Shown here piece by piece: positions 44,576 through 55,248 of a DNA stretch of 64,000 nt. Position 1 is the first letter of the stretch. Every line of letters starts with the position of its first letter. The stretch covers positions 1,250,444 through 1,314,443 of the forward strand of contig CAXIPT010000009.1 of assembly GCA_964030475.1 (NCBI GenBank), given 5' to 3'. The position numbers and the translations under genes are program-made. Source of the stretch: Tethya wilhelma (lineage: Eukaryota; Porifera; Demospongiae; Tethyida; Tethyidae). The notes below the pieces were generated by a model. The model worked only from the letters and a program-made list of their open reading frames with translations, was not told the DNA's origin and did not search any database.

Positions 44576-47500
44576 TATTTAAAAATTGAAACATAAACCA
44601 ATTATCTTCACTACCACATATGTTGTAAATCTATTGCTTCCACTACTCGAGGCCATAGCAGTTACACTTGACATAAGCAGTTAACATGTTCTACCAATAG
44701 ACACACAAAATTAGTGAGTCTTCTATTCACAGATGCTTAGAAATGTGTCTTGAAAAAAGCAATAAAGACTTCTCATTGGCAGTTTTTGCTACATACATAC
44801 CGTATAGCGGGAAATTTTCGTGGGGGAAAATTTTTGCATTTTCGTCTTGAATAGAAATTCGCGAGGAAAATTTTCGTGGATTGCGTCTCAACTATACGTG
44901 ACGACCACATACCTTACAAATTTCGTGGGGGAAAATTTTTGCGGAAAGCTGCAAAACCGCGAAATTCGCAAAAATTTTCCCCCACGGAAATTTCCCGCTA
45001 TACGGTAATACAGATGTTTGATTTTCATTCCTACACAATATGGTGCAAGCTATATATTTGTGTCTTTATACTTCCACACATTACGATGATGACACGCACA
45101 CAAGCCATATAGTAGCTAGTACAGAGGCAGCTATAAATTCACCAGTTTCATTTCCTTCAAGACACAGACAGGACCAGTGACTGGTGATCACTGGTGATAA
45201 ATTCAGCACTTTCATATTCAAGACTAACTCAGACTATGCTGGACCATACAAGCCAACGGTCACCATCACTGATACCGTCAGAATGGAGTGAAGTTGGGAA
45301 ACATGTACTTGGACTTAATAAACAGTGTAATACTGTATAGCCAGAAATATTGATGGCAAAAAAATTTGATGGTTTGCTCCGCAGATGTAAACTAAAAATT
45401 ATTGATGAATTTAAATTTGATAATTTGACATGCACATGGTCCATGCTTATACGGCGGCCAAAATAATGGCGAGACAATTGGACTTTGATCGGTAACCCAT
45501 CAAATTAAAAATGCCCATCGCTATATACAGTAGGTCCTTAGATTCGAAAACTTATTAGTGACTTTTTAGGCCTGTACAAAGTGAAACCATTAGCTGTACA
45601 TAATGGAGACAATAGATTTATGTATCAATTTGTACACAGTGTATAGTATAATTAGTTTCTATGTCCCTAAGAAGTTGAGACAATAGATTGACTACTTAGG
45701 GACTTACTTTCTACAAAGTGATACATAAATCTATTGTCTCCACTACATAGAGACATGAAACAAATTATAGTACTTAGAGACATAATTATATACACATAGT
45801 TAACACATTTTGGAAGACAAGTAAAGAAGGGAAAACCAAATCTTATCTTATAGTACATATATAAGGTCAAGGTTCAACTACACCTACATGCCAATGCCTA
45901 TGGTATACGTTACTTTAACAATGTGTATACTATGTCTCGTCACTTCCACATCGCTCAATGTACGATGATGACACATGTACAAGCCATATAGTAGCTGGTC
46001 CAGAGGCAGCTATAAATTCACCAGTTCATTTCCCTCAAGACACAGACAGGACCAGTGACTGGTGATCACGTTCAAGGACCCAAGGGAAGAGGAAAGCCAA
46101 CCTAACACAGTGATTGTGAAACACACTACTGCCTGTAGAGAGAGCATCATGAAGACTGCCACTCCATTTGTGGTCTACCTCACTATTGCAGCTGCCACCC
46201 TCTGGACTCAAGTGGAAGGAGCTCCCAGTGGTGAGTAAAAGATTCTTTATGGCCAGAAAAATGTACAAACTTATTTTTTTTTTAATAAAAATTTTCTTCT
46301 AATAGAGGATGAGAAATGCAACGCTGGTATCATTCACAGCTGTCCTTCGGGAACTACAGTTACTACATACAGTGACCGTCGAGTAAAAGTGATTGCAGAA
46401 ACTGATTACAACTGTGATAATGTTGAAGAAGGTTGCTCATGTGAAATAGGATCTAGATATCGCAAATGTACTGAAGCAGATAAAGAATACTAGTAAGTAC
46501 TCAGTATTGACTGATACCCATGCATTGCATGCAATACTATGTAGCTCCAAAATTTTTGTGGTACAAAAAAGTTCGTGAAAAGTCTGTCTTTGCAGTTTTG
46601 AACTAACTTTCACGAATCACAATCTGTGAAATTATATTGCCGATACAGTTTTTTAATTTTCATGGAGAAAACATTCGTGATATATGGTCAAATCATGAAA
46701 TCTACAAAAATATTGTACCACAAAAATATACGGAGCTATATGGGTTGATTCCCTAAAAACATATGATTCAATTGATACAGCTTTCGTGTTGGGTGGGGAG
46801 ATGGAAGTATATATTGGTCAGACGACACACAGACACCTGAAACATATGAATTTGAGTACCAGTATGATGAACCAGGAACCTATACGATGGAACTGGCCTT
46901 TTTCAAGAACGGTGCCCGTGGTACTGGATACTATCCAACAGTCACCATCACTGAGACTGTCACAGTGGAGTGAAGTTGAGAAACAAGTACTTGGACTTAA
47001 TTTGGAAGAGAAAAATAATGTAGAACTGAAATGCCTAGGAACTAAATACAATTGAATAGTCATTTGGATAACTGATTTAATAGTGACTCTTAATCACTTT
47101 ATAGGTTTGTACAAATTCATTAAATCATTTGCTATGATTAAATGTGTTATGGTGATCAGTGTCACGTGCATGTATGCAGCTGCTAGGACTAGGCAGCTGA
47201 TAGCTAAGCTTATAGGGGTCTCGGAAAACTGTTAGTCAGGCACAAAACCTTTCACATATATCTTCACTACATAGAACTGTAGACAAATTTATATTTATTT
47301 GAAAATGAAACATGTTGTCACACCCATAGCCCACTTTCTCTCTAGGAGGTCAAGGTTCAACTAGTTCCATCTGTATTCAGGTATATAGAAGTGGACTTGT
47401 AAAATGGGTCCAATTAGTCTCTTGGTCATTTCTTACTTCAAATTGGCAAATTCACCTATATATTGGCCACACTCTACCGGCTATATATTACTTTCAAGCA

Positions 47501-48621
47501 ACTAACCAAGTCCTGTTTCTAGCCATTAAATATAATATGATGCTTGAGAACTTAGACAAGCACCTCTAAACTGACAAAGGTGCATACGATATTGACCCAC
47601 CAATATAGAAAAGTAGGGATCCACACACTGAGAATGGGCATATTTAAGACTCACAAAAGCAATGCACCAATTGATCCATCTTGCAACACTGAGAAGCTAT
47701 ACATGCCAAGAGTTTTGCACTATATGCACTGTGTTATTCATACATGTAATAAATTTCGCAAAGAAACAGTTCAAGTTTACTAAGATGCATCTACTTCAGT
47801 AACGATCCCTAGAATTTCATATGGATTGTACACAGTCAGTAAAGATGACCATGCATGCCACACTTGCTGGGCACAAATGGTGACCAATAAAGGCATCAGG
47901 CAATGACAAAACTACAGTATATAATATATATGCTTGCAGAATTATGTCTGAAAGTGATGAAGACAACAGATCCAACATGGAACAATTATGGGTCAAAGAG
48001 CTAGCCTGCAGAGCAGTCACTTATGGAACACACATCACACGCGAAGTGTCCAATATCTCTTGCAGAATGTGTGTGAACTACTTAGGGACATAAATAGAGT
48101 TTTACTGTATAGCGGGAAATTTTCGTTGGTGCAAAATTTCGTATTAATTGTTAAAAACGCGCCAGAAAATTTTTTCATAGTTTTAAATTTTGTATACGCG
48201 GCGCGCGCTCGTATAAAGTAAATGCGGAAGTTAAATTTACGCAGTTTTAATTTTCGTACATTCCAACGGCATACGAAAAATACGAAAATTTCCACCATAT
48301 GAAAATTTCCCACTATACGGTAACTGTACATAATGGAAACAATAGATTTATATGTATCAATTTGTAGAAGGTGTGAACTATAATTAGTTTCTATGTCCCA
48401 AAGAAGTGGAGACAATAGATTGTCTACTTAGGGACATACATTCTACAAAGTGATACATAAATCTATTGTCTCCACTACTTAAAGGCATGAAACAAATTAT
48501 AGTACTTAGAGACATACCATACACATAGTTAACACATTCTGGAAGACAACTAGAACTAAATCCCGATGATCCATAGCATATGGGGTCAAGAATTCCACCT
48601 GTTTACATTACACACACACAG

Positions 48622-48657
<36 letters not shown>

Positions 48658-51600
48658 GTAAGCTACAGGGAATGGGTCCCACCCTAGTCTCTCAGTGATT
48701 CAAATTGTCAAATTTACCTATTGGCCAATGCTATGGTATATATACTGTATATAACGAGTAAATTTGGTGAATTATTCTGCAAATCGCCAAACGCATGCAC
48801 ATATAAACAATGCAGCGCACTGAATTAAATTACCAAGTTTAAAATAGCCAATCATGTTAAAACATGAATTTGCCAAATTTTAAGCCCGCGAAATTTACCT
48901 GCTATACGGCATGTTAAAATGTGTACATTATGTCTTGTCACTTCCACATCACTCAATGTACGATGATGACACGTGCACAAGCCATATAGTAACTAGTCCA
49001 GAGGCAGCTATAAATTCACCAGTTTCAATTCCCTCAAGACACAGACAGGACCAGTGACTGGTGATCACGTTCAAGGACCCAAGGGAAGAGGAAAGCCAAC
49101 CTAAACANACATTGCACATATACTGGTATGTCACTATTGGATATAGCCACACACATATACATACACACTCAGGTAAGTTAGGGAATGGGTCCATTATGTC
49201 AGTCTCTTGGTAGATTGGCAAATTCACCTATTGGCCAAATTTACCTGCTATACGGATGTTACAATGTGTACACTATGTCTTGTCACTTCCACATCACTCA
49301 ATGTACGATGATGACACATGCATAAGCCATATAGTAGCTAGTCCAGAGGCAGCTATAAATTCACCAGTTTCAATTCCCTCAAGACACAGACAGGACCAGT
49401 GACTGGTGATCACGTTCAAGGACCCAAGGGAAGAGGAAAGCCAACCTAAACACAGTGATTGTGAAACACACTACTGCCTGTAGAGAGAGCATCATGAAGA
49501 CTGCCACTCCATTTGTGGTCTATCTCACTATTGCAACTGCCACCCTCTGGACTCAAGTGGAGGGAGGTGGTGAGTAAAAGATTCTTTATAGGCCAGAAAA
49601 AATGTACAATCTTATTTTTCCGATACCAATATTTTTATCCTGTATCTATTCCTGTAGAGGCTGACATTGTGGAAATGGCTAGTGAACATTGCGAGTCTCC
49701 AGACATTAAAGCAGAGACTCCTAAATCAGAGGAGACTACAGACCCATGTGCACCTGCTATCATATATGACTGCTCACAGGGAACTGCAGTTCAAACATAT
49801 GGCGTCCGTCAAGTACAAGTGGCTGCAATCACTGATTGGGACTGTTCATATGTTTCTCCAGATTGCAAATGTGAAGATGGAACTACTGTTCATAAATGCG
49901 CACCAGCAGATGTTGGATACTAGTAAGTATACAGTATTGACTGATGTACTCACTACAATAGTTTATTCCCCCAAACTAATTGATACAGCTTTCGTTGCAT
50001 GTGGGGAGATGGAAGCGATCTGTCTTACTCAGAAACAACAGACCGTCCTGGACCATATGTACTGACCCACCAGTATGCTAAAGCAGGGACCTATAGCATA
50101 CAACTGGCCATCTTCAAGACACACGCCGGCTATGGTTCTGGATACAGGGAAACAGTCACCATCTGTGACACTGCCACTGTCACAGTTGAGTGAAGTTGTG
50201 AAACAAGTATCTTGAACTCAATTTGTCAGATATAAACAGTGTAGCTAAAACTCAAAAATGTCTAGGCCCTTAATAGAATAATCATTTAATTTTAGGCACT
50301 TAGATTAAAAACTGATTAGTAACTCTCAATCATAGTTTAGGCCTGTACAAACCGTCATTTTTTTCTTGTTGAAATAGTTTTGATAATCAATCGAAGGTGT
50401 CATGGTGATCAATGTCGCCTGCATGCATGCAGCTTCAAACTTTAAGGCCGGGTACAGTCAGCTGAGAGAAAATAAGTGTATGGTTCTCAGAAATCCAACT
50501 TTAACAGTGAAACTGTCTACTGTACGGAAGGAAACATTGAGGGTCAAAATATTTGACAGTTTGCATCATAGAACATACTTTTTAAATAAAAATATTTAAA
50601 TTTGATGATTTGCGTGTGAGGATATATAATACACTCATATACTATGGCCAAAATATTGGTGGAATTAAATTTGACAATTAAATTCAAAACTGATAAGTGA
50701 CTCATGGATCACGATCATAATCATATACTTTACAGGCTTAATTGTGCGTTGTCAATTTTTTCTTCCTGGTATTAATTTTTTTTTGACAATTTGACTGACT
50801 AAAGATATCATGTCACATGCATACAGCTGCAATAAATTAAGTGCTCAGAAATCCAATTAACTTTGTCATGGAAACTGCCTACGTCTCAGTTGGGTACTAA
50901 AAGGATAAATGATACATGACAGGGGATAAGGATTAAGGGATTATTCAGGGAGTGTAAAAAAAAAACAATTTTGAGAAAACTAAATTAGTTCCATTTGTGG
51001 TCTACCTCACTATTGCAGCTGCCACCCTCTGGACTCAAGTGGAGGGCGGTGAGTGAAAAGATTCTTTATATATAGGCCAGAAAATGTACAATCTTATTTT
51101 TCTGATACCAATATTCTTATCCTGTATCTATTCCTGTAGAGGATGGCATTGTGGAAATGGCTAGTGAACATTGCAAGTCTCCAGTCCCTAAAGCAGAGGT
51201 TCCAGAGCCTAAAGCAGAGGCTCCTAAATGGGATGAGACTACAGAACCATGCAACGCTGCTGTCATATCAAACTGTCCTTCAGGAACTACTCTTGAAACA
51301 TACGGCGACCGTCAACTTCGAGTGGTTGCAATGACTGCTTGGAACTGTGACTATGTTTCCAGCGATTGTGACTGTATACTGCAGTCTACTTACCGTGACT
51401 GCACTCCAGCAGATAAAGGATACCAGTAAGTACACAGTATTGACTGATACCCATGGACTGCAATAGTTGATTCACCAAAAACACGTGAATCAATTGATAC
51501 AGGTTTCGTGTCAGGTGGGGAGATGGAAGCCATTATTCAAACTCAGATCATACTGAGAATCCCGGACCATATGTATTTACTCACCAATATAATAAAGCAG

Positions 51601-54600
51601 GGACCTATGAGCTGGAACTGGGTTTCTTCAAGACAAACAACCCCTATGGTAGTGGATACTGGCCAACAGTCACCATCACTGATAAATGCACAGTCACAGT
51701 AGAGTGAAGTCATGAAACAAGTACTTGGACTAAATTTGAAATGCCTAGGCCCTTTGTAATAAAAAAATTAATCATTTAGGCACTTAAAATACTGATTAGT
51801 GACTCTCTAGGTTTGTATACACTGTCAACATTTTGATTTAGGCTGATTACCAGAAATCCAACTTCAGCAGTGAAACTAGTAGTCAGATATGTTTTAGTTT
51901 GTAGGTAGTAAAACATCCAGGGTAAATGATACATGCATGATCGTCAGCCTAGCTTGCACTTAGTTCTTTACAGGTGATTTTTAGCATGAAACACTAAAAA
52001 GAGGGAGTGGCCTGGGTATGAGGCTACATGACCATAGAAAAGGAAGGACCAATAAACCTGCATTGATTACTGCAGGGTAACAATGAATGAATCGACTACT
52101 CCAAGAGAAAAGGACGAATCGGTCCATCAAACTATCAGTATATCATATACCTTGATGATACAACTTCCTGTGTGTCGTCAATGTCCATAGCCCCGCCCTC
52201 TCTCTATTAGGCTCCACCCACTCATAGAGCTGACTCAGCGCTACAGTCTCACAGTAGACTGGCAGCTCAGTGAGATGATGGAAGACATTCTGAGCTGAGA
52301 GCTGGTCTCCAGAGAGAGGCACCAACAGACCCACCAGGGAGGACAGGTCCAGAGGAAACCTCATCTCAGCCGATTCAAGCAACTGACCAAATCCTGTTTC
52401 TAGTCCCTGTTAGTCATGTGATATTCATGTGACTAGCAGGTGATCAAATTAATACTGGTCGATGTACATACCTCAGTCCAGAATTCCAACCTCAATCGAG
52501 GATGGGTCAGCATCTCAGTTGCCAAAGCAACCAGATCCTATAGAGTAAACCCCTATTCATTTATCAGATTGATCTATCTCACTAATAACTTACAGCTGGG
52601 TTGCCAAGCGACTCTTTACTGAATGATGTAATACACAGAGAGAGAAGGGTGTGGAGAATACACTTGCAAATGCTAGCCACTGGCTACAAGAAATGAGATT
52701 GACAGCAGCAAAGATATTTTACAAATGACTATACCTTGAGTCCTTCAAAGAATGGACTCCTCAAAATCTCCAGTAAATACTCAAACACGTCCGCTCTTAA
52801 CTCCTGTACGGATGCATGGAGGCAAAGATGATCGTTCTAGAATGAAGAACACCAGTGTTGTAAGACTACCTCAAAGTCAGTGGCCGACTGGGTGATGTGT
52901 TTGAATGCCATCCAGGCCAGCAGCACAGGACCATGGTACCTCATGTCACCCCATTTAGAGAGCACCACGGACAACTCCTGCAACAAGACAATAAGAACCA
53001 TTAGTACCTGACCATGCCAGTGTTAGAACAACCAGATGGTATGTAGCTAAATAAAATATGCCAGGATTGAGCAAAGAGAGAAACTGGCAGGGATTTGAAC
53101 AAACAATACTAGGGGAGGATTTTTTGTAGCTAGTGCACCTTGAAACTTGATTGGTGGCTACTGTGCAACAGAGGGTGGGACTCCAATCTAATGAAAGACA
53201 AGCAGATTTAAATTATGACATAATGATGATGTAATGCAGTATACTTCTCTGAGCTATCTTGATATTGCTCCACCCACTCCAGACACACCCCCTCCACCAG
53301 TATCAGGGAACACAAGTGCCTGGAATAATAGTGGATCGGTTATCATCATGGCAACACCAATATCAGCTGTTCCACATATACCATATAGCACAAAATTTGG
53401 CAGGTTTTAATATTGGCAAATTGGCAGTTTTGGTAAGGATTGACAATATTAAATCTACCAAATAGTCATTTTGCATAACACATACGGAATGCATGTATTG
53501 CTGCATACGCTACTGCCAAAATAAAATCTGCCAATCATGAAATTTTTGACAACCTGCCAAGTTTTATTCCCTCCAATACTTTGTGCTATAATGATATCAA
53601 ATGATCATCAATATTGATAGCTGCCACTCACCCGAGATGGGCCAGCAGTGGCTCTGCAGCTGGGACAAGGATCATCCGAGGGTGCTGCTTGCAACCAAAC
53701 CCTGTGCTCTGGAAGAGAGAGGCAGTCTTGAGCAGGTCAGGGGCCATGTGCTTGAAGTCCTTGTAGTAGAGGAGGGTTATCTCAAGGAGCTCAGTCTGTT
53801 CACGCAGGGTTTGGATCAACCAGGCAGCCTCTTCTTGTTGACCCTGTTGTGTTACACTGAGTAACACACTTAATATTATTAACGCAAGTGGCATACCTTT
53901 ACTGCACTGGGCATGTCAGATTCAACACACTCTTTGTATTGCCTCCATACCTACACACATTATAGCCATTAGCATATCAGTCAAGGTCAGACGTTAAGCT
54001 GCGTAACAAAACTAACGCTCTTTATCAGTGAAGTCTCATCCTTGTTGATCTCATTAATGCAGTCCTCATAGACTCTCTGAGAAAAAACACAAACACAAAT
54101 GATTTTAATACAGTAAAAATATTTCATAAAAATTTCCTATCAAAATTTAGCGAATAATGCCAATCAAAAATAATGTCCAGTAGCAAATCAGCACTCAAAA
54201 ATGCATCAAATTGAATAGACTACTGCTCTGCTACCAGTATATACTTACCCTGTATCTGTGCTCCGAGTCCTGCCAGTAACCAAGGAGATGTTTGAGACAC
54301 TTGAGGAGGCACAGCCTCTCGGAGTAGTAGTGCTGCCTCACCTGGGAGAGAAGAAGCTGCTGCTCCGTGTCGGAGGAGAGTCTCTGGCCGAGGGAAGAGA
54401 GAGAGCCCCTGTAGACACTGCCCAGGAAGGACTGGAACAGCTCCAGAGACTGCAACTGGTCCAAGTCCTGTGGATGGCACAAGACAATTGTTTTACATTA
54501 TATCATTATGATGTAAGAGTGGGGGTATTTCCCTCACCAAGTGTCGGCTAATGTTGATGATAAATCTCTTCCATGATTTTGACACGTCATTGGACGATTC

Positions 54601-55061
54601 AAGCTTCTTCAAAGAGGCCGAGCTAGAATACAAACCACATAATTAATAAAACATAAGTTAGCATGAACCAAACACGCATGCACCCTTTTACCTTGGCTTC
54701 TTGTAATAGGAGAGTCCATTCAACAGTCGCTTGGAGTACAAGTTCACTTCCTGCTTTATCAGCACCTTAATGATGCACAGTGAAAGGACATAGCTAATAA
54801 ATAATTTGTGTAAAAATCGTCTAGCTACATGCAAAGATTGTGCATCTAATGGTGTACACAGGATTTGTAATAGAAGTATCAAAATGGGTACTATGGTGAC
54901 TCACAGAGTCTCTGAGAGCTGAGTGACCGATGAGAATCTTCCACAAGTACTGGTTGGAGCTGTGGGGTAGGGAGTGAGACCATGGTGGTGGGCGTTAAAT
55001 AGAGTACTAAAATTTGTAGTAATATTTGCAGTAAGTATTGAGAAGCTGACCTTCCTTCCAT
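38450..55061 (-). CDS. NUP188: nucleoporin NUP188 (inner-ring scaffold of the nuclear pore)
   Basis: Long minus-strand gene. Start at 55061 (MEGS, joined to SNQYLWKILIGHSALRDS). The N-terminal alpha-solenoid exons include KRLLNGLSYYKKP, LLKCLKHLLGYWQDSEHRYR, LREQTELLEITLLYYKDFKH and VFHHLTELPVYCETVALSQL. After a 7.6 kb intron (about 52145-44525), it continues with LGRPGLTLPPGITGKE and SGWEVFVLETCRVLHC, CVVFVMKEMFPGSHNWRYRH, then solenoid exons to ISFTGVYQERLAQ and ILEGVLDLSEYPPLFTIS, ending ADSFVKQFFR with stop at 38450-38452. Order and content agree with animal NUP188 along the whole length. One coding stretch near 42500-43130 borders an N gap, so an exon may be missing. It is divergent from UBE4B. 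Confidence 0.92.
40283..40525. mobile_element. degenerate inverted-repeat element (TACGAAAA type)
   Basis: Contains GAAAATT...CCTGATCTA repeats facing each other and CATACGAAAA tracts similar to the element at 48102-48323. It is located in a NUP188 intron. Borders are uncertain. Confidence 0.4.
42244..42368. mobile_element. TATAGCGGG-type MITE, short version
   Basis: Left end TTACTGTATAGCGGGCAAATT and right end AATTTACCCGCTATATGGTAA are inverted to each other. The interior lacks the AACAATGCAGC core, so it is an internally deleted copy. It lies in a NUP188 intron. Confidence 0.8.
42562..43054. repeat. (GA)n microsatellite with a 316-base N gap
   Basis: GA runs at 42562-42650 and 42967-43054 flank Ns at 42651-42966. 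On the minus strand this is a CT tract directly in front of the NUP188 exon that begins GACACAGAGCTGAAGGTGGC. Confidence 0.95.
44799..45007. mobile_element. TATAGCGGG-type MITE (TTTTCG subfamily)
   Basis: Perfect ends TACCGTATAGCGGGAAATTT and AAATTTCCCGCTATACGGTA. Interior has GTGGGGGAAAATTTTT repeated and inverted. First element in the big NUP188 intron. Confidence 0.85.
45225..45292 (+). pseudogene. remnant of last exon of the secreted PKD-like gene family
   Basis: Carries CAACGGTCACCATCACTGAT followed by ACCGTCAGAATGGAGTGAAGTT, matching the C-terminal VTIT..VTVE-stop end of the three fuller copies. The 5' exons are missing, although upstream bases 45060-45200 resemble the family promoter. 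Confidence 0.7.
45330..45532. mobile_element. TATAGC-type MITE, divergent
   Basis: Begins TACTGTATAGCCAGAAAT and ends ATCGCTATATACAGTA, with inner ATTGATGG/CCATCAA tracts. It is a diverged member of the same family. Confidence 0.65.
45955..46148 (+). promoter_or_regulatory. conserved upstream block of the secreted gene array (copy 1)
   Basis: Shares CAATGTACGATGATGACAC, AAGCCATATAGTAGCT, GCAGCTATAAATTCACCAG (a TATA-like TATAAATT), CAGGACCAGTGACTGG and GGACCCAAGGGAAGAGGAAA with 48945-49107 and 49290-49493. TATAAATT lies about 140 bp before the ATG. Confidence 0.7.
46149..46973 (+). CDS. small secreted protein with six-Cys motif and PKD-like domain (copy 1)
   Basis: Nested in a NUP188 intron on the opposite strand. 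Exons 46149-46230, 46306-46492 and 46781-46973. Exon 1 is a signal peptide (MKTATPFVVYLTIAAATLWT). Exon 2 has six cysteines spaced C-x7-C-x23-C-x6-C-x-C-x8-C. Exon 3 has GWGDGS, EYQYDEPGTYTMELAFF and a final VTVE, which fits a PKD-type beta-sandwich (WGDGS, then Y..PGTYT). About 155 residues. Function unknown; a secreted adhesive or recognition protein is only a guess. Introns are short, phase 1 and phase 2. Confidence 0.75.
46540..46745. mobile_element. inverted-repeat element with TAGCTCC ends
   Basis: Left TAGCTCCAAAATTTTTGTGG, right CCACAAAAATATACGGAGCTA. It sits inside the second intron of the first secreted gene, so it was inserted after or during the growth of the array. Confidence 0.65.
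47583..47700 (+). pseudogene. second remnant of the secreted PKD-like family
   Basis: TATTGACCCACCAATATAG, then AAGTAGGGATCCACACAC and ATTTAAGACTCACAAAAGC correspond to the THQY.KAGTY..QLAIFKTH part of the copy at 49494-50193, with frame-breaking changes. It is a decayed last exon. Confidence 0.6.
48102..48323. mobile_element. TATAGCGGG-type MITE (TTTTCG subfamily), 222 bp
   Basis: Ends TTACTGTATAGCGGGAAAT and ATTTCCCACTATACGGTAA. Interior contains GCGGCGCGCGC and CATACGAAAA. It is in the NUP188 intron. Confidence 0.85.
48742..48910. mobile_element. TATAGCGGG-type MITE, divergent
   Basis: Contains TACTGTATATAACGAGTAAATT on the left, core ATATAAACAATGCAGCGCA, and GAAATTTACCTGCTATACGG on the right. 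Confidence 0.75.
48945..49108 (+). promoter_or_regulatory. secreted-array upstream block (copy 2), cut by an N
   Basis: Matches 45955-46120 and 49290-49450 but stops at CCAACCTAAACA followed by N at 49108. The following 180 bases are not the expected signal-peptide exon, and the whole block starts again at 49290. A gene copy may be missing here through an assembly join. Confidence 0.65.
49290..49493 (+). promoter_or_regulatory. secreted-array upstream block (copy 3)
   Basis: Same order of blocks as at 45955-46148, including GCAGCTATAAATTCACCAG, and leads directly to the ATG at 49494. Confidence 0.7.
49494..50193 (+). CDS. small secreted protein with six-Cys motif and PKD-like domain (copy 2)
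   Basis: Exons 49494-49569, 49658-49922 and 49989-50193. Signal peptide MKTATPFVVYLTIATATLWT. Exon 2 begins with a linker (KAETPKSEETTDP) absent from copy 1, then six Cys with the same spacing C-x7-C-x23-C-x6-C-x-C-x8-C. Exon 3 has MWGDGSDLSYSETTDRPGPY, HQYAKAGTYSIQLAIFKTH and ends VTVE. About 180 residues. All splice phases equal those of copy 1. Confidence 0.8.
50194..50990. other. degenerate spacer of the secreted array
   Basis: AT-rich sequence with decayed matches to the 3' flank of the other copies (AATCATTTA, CAAACCGTCA-like, GTGTCATGGTGATCA). No open gene is seen. Confidence 0.5.
50991..51707 (+). pseudogene. secreted Cys-motif/PKD-like gene (copy 3) without start codon
   Basis: Exon 1 remnant 50991-51048 begins in mid signal peptide (PFVVYLTIAAATLWTQVEGG); the ATG and five codons are absent, and the in-frame upstream sequence meets TAA at 50955 without an ATG. 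Exons 51140-51425 and 51503-51707 are fully open. The linker carries a short repeat (PKAEVPEPKAEAPK). The same six-Cys spacing is kept and exon 3 has VRWGDGSHYSNSDHTENPGP, HQYNKAGTYELELGFF and the VTVE end. The normal upstream block is missing. It is either a recent pseudogene or a gene that uses another first exon. Confidence 0.75.
53379..53591. mobile_element. MITE, TATAGCACAAAA variant
   Basis: Left ACCATATAGCACAAAATTTGGC, right ends TTTGTGCTATA, with inner CTGCCAAA/TTTGGCAG tracts. A sister of the element at 58796-58984. Lies in a NUP188 intron. Confidence 0.7.
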
Positions 55062-55248
55062 GTGGTCTGTGTACTTTGGTAGTAATGGGTGCCTAGTTAT
55101 CTCAGAGAAGTTCTAGCAAGCTACTAGCCTTTGAGGCACAGTGCAGTGGCGGGAAAATATTTCAAATCAGCTGTCTCTCTAATTAAGCGTGGCAAATTAG
55201 AGAAATTTTATAAATTGCTCCATATAAAGCGGTACCGGTGAAGGAGAA
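55062..55248. promoter_or_regulatory. 187-bp bidirectional promoter of NUP188 and UBE4B
   Basis: Lies between two divergent start codons. Contains GCGGTACCGGTGAAGG just before the UBE4B ATG and AT-rich sequence in the middle. No TATA box at a usual distance. Confidence 0.5.
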
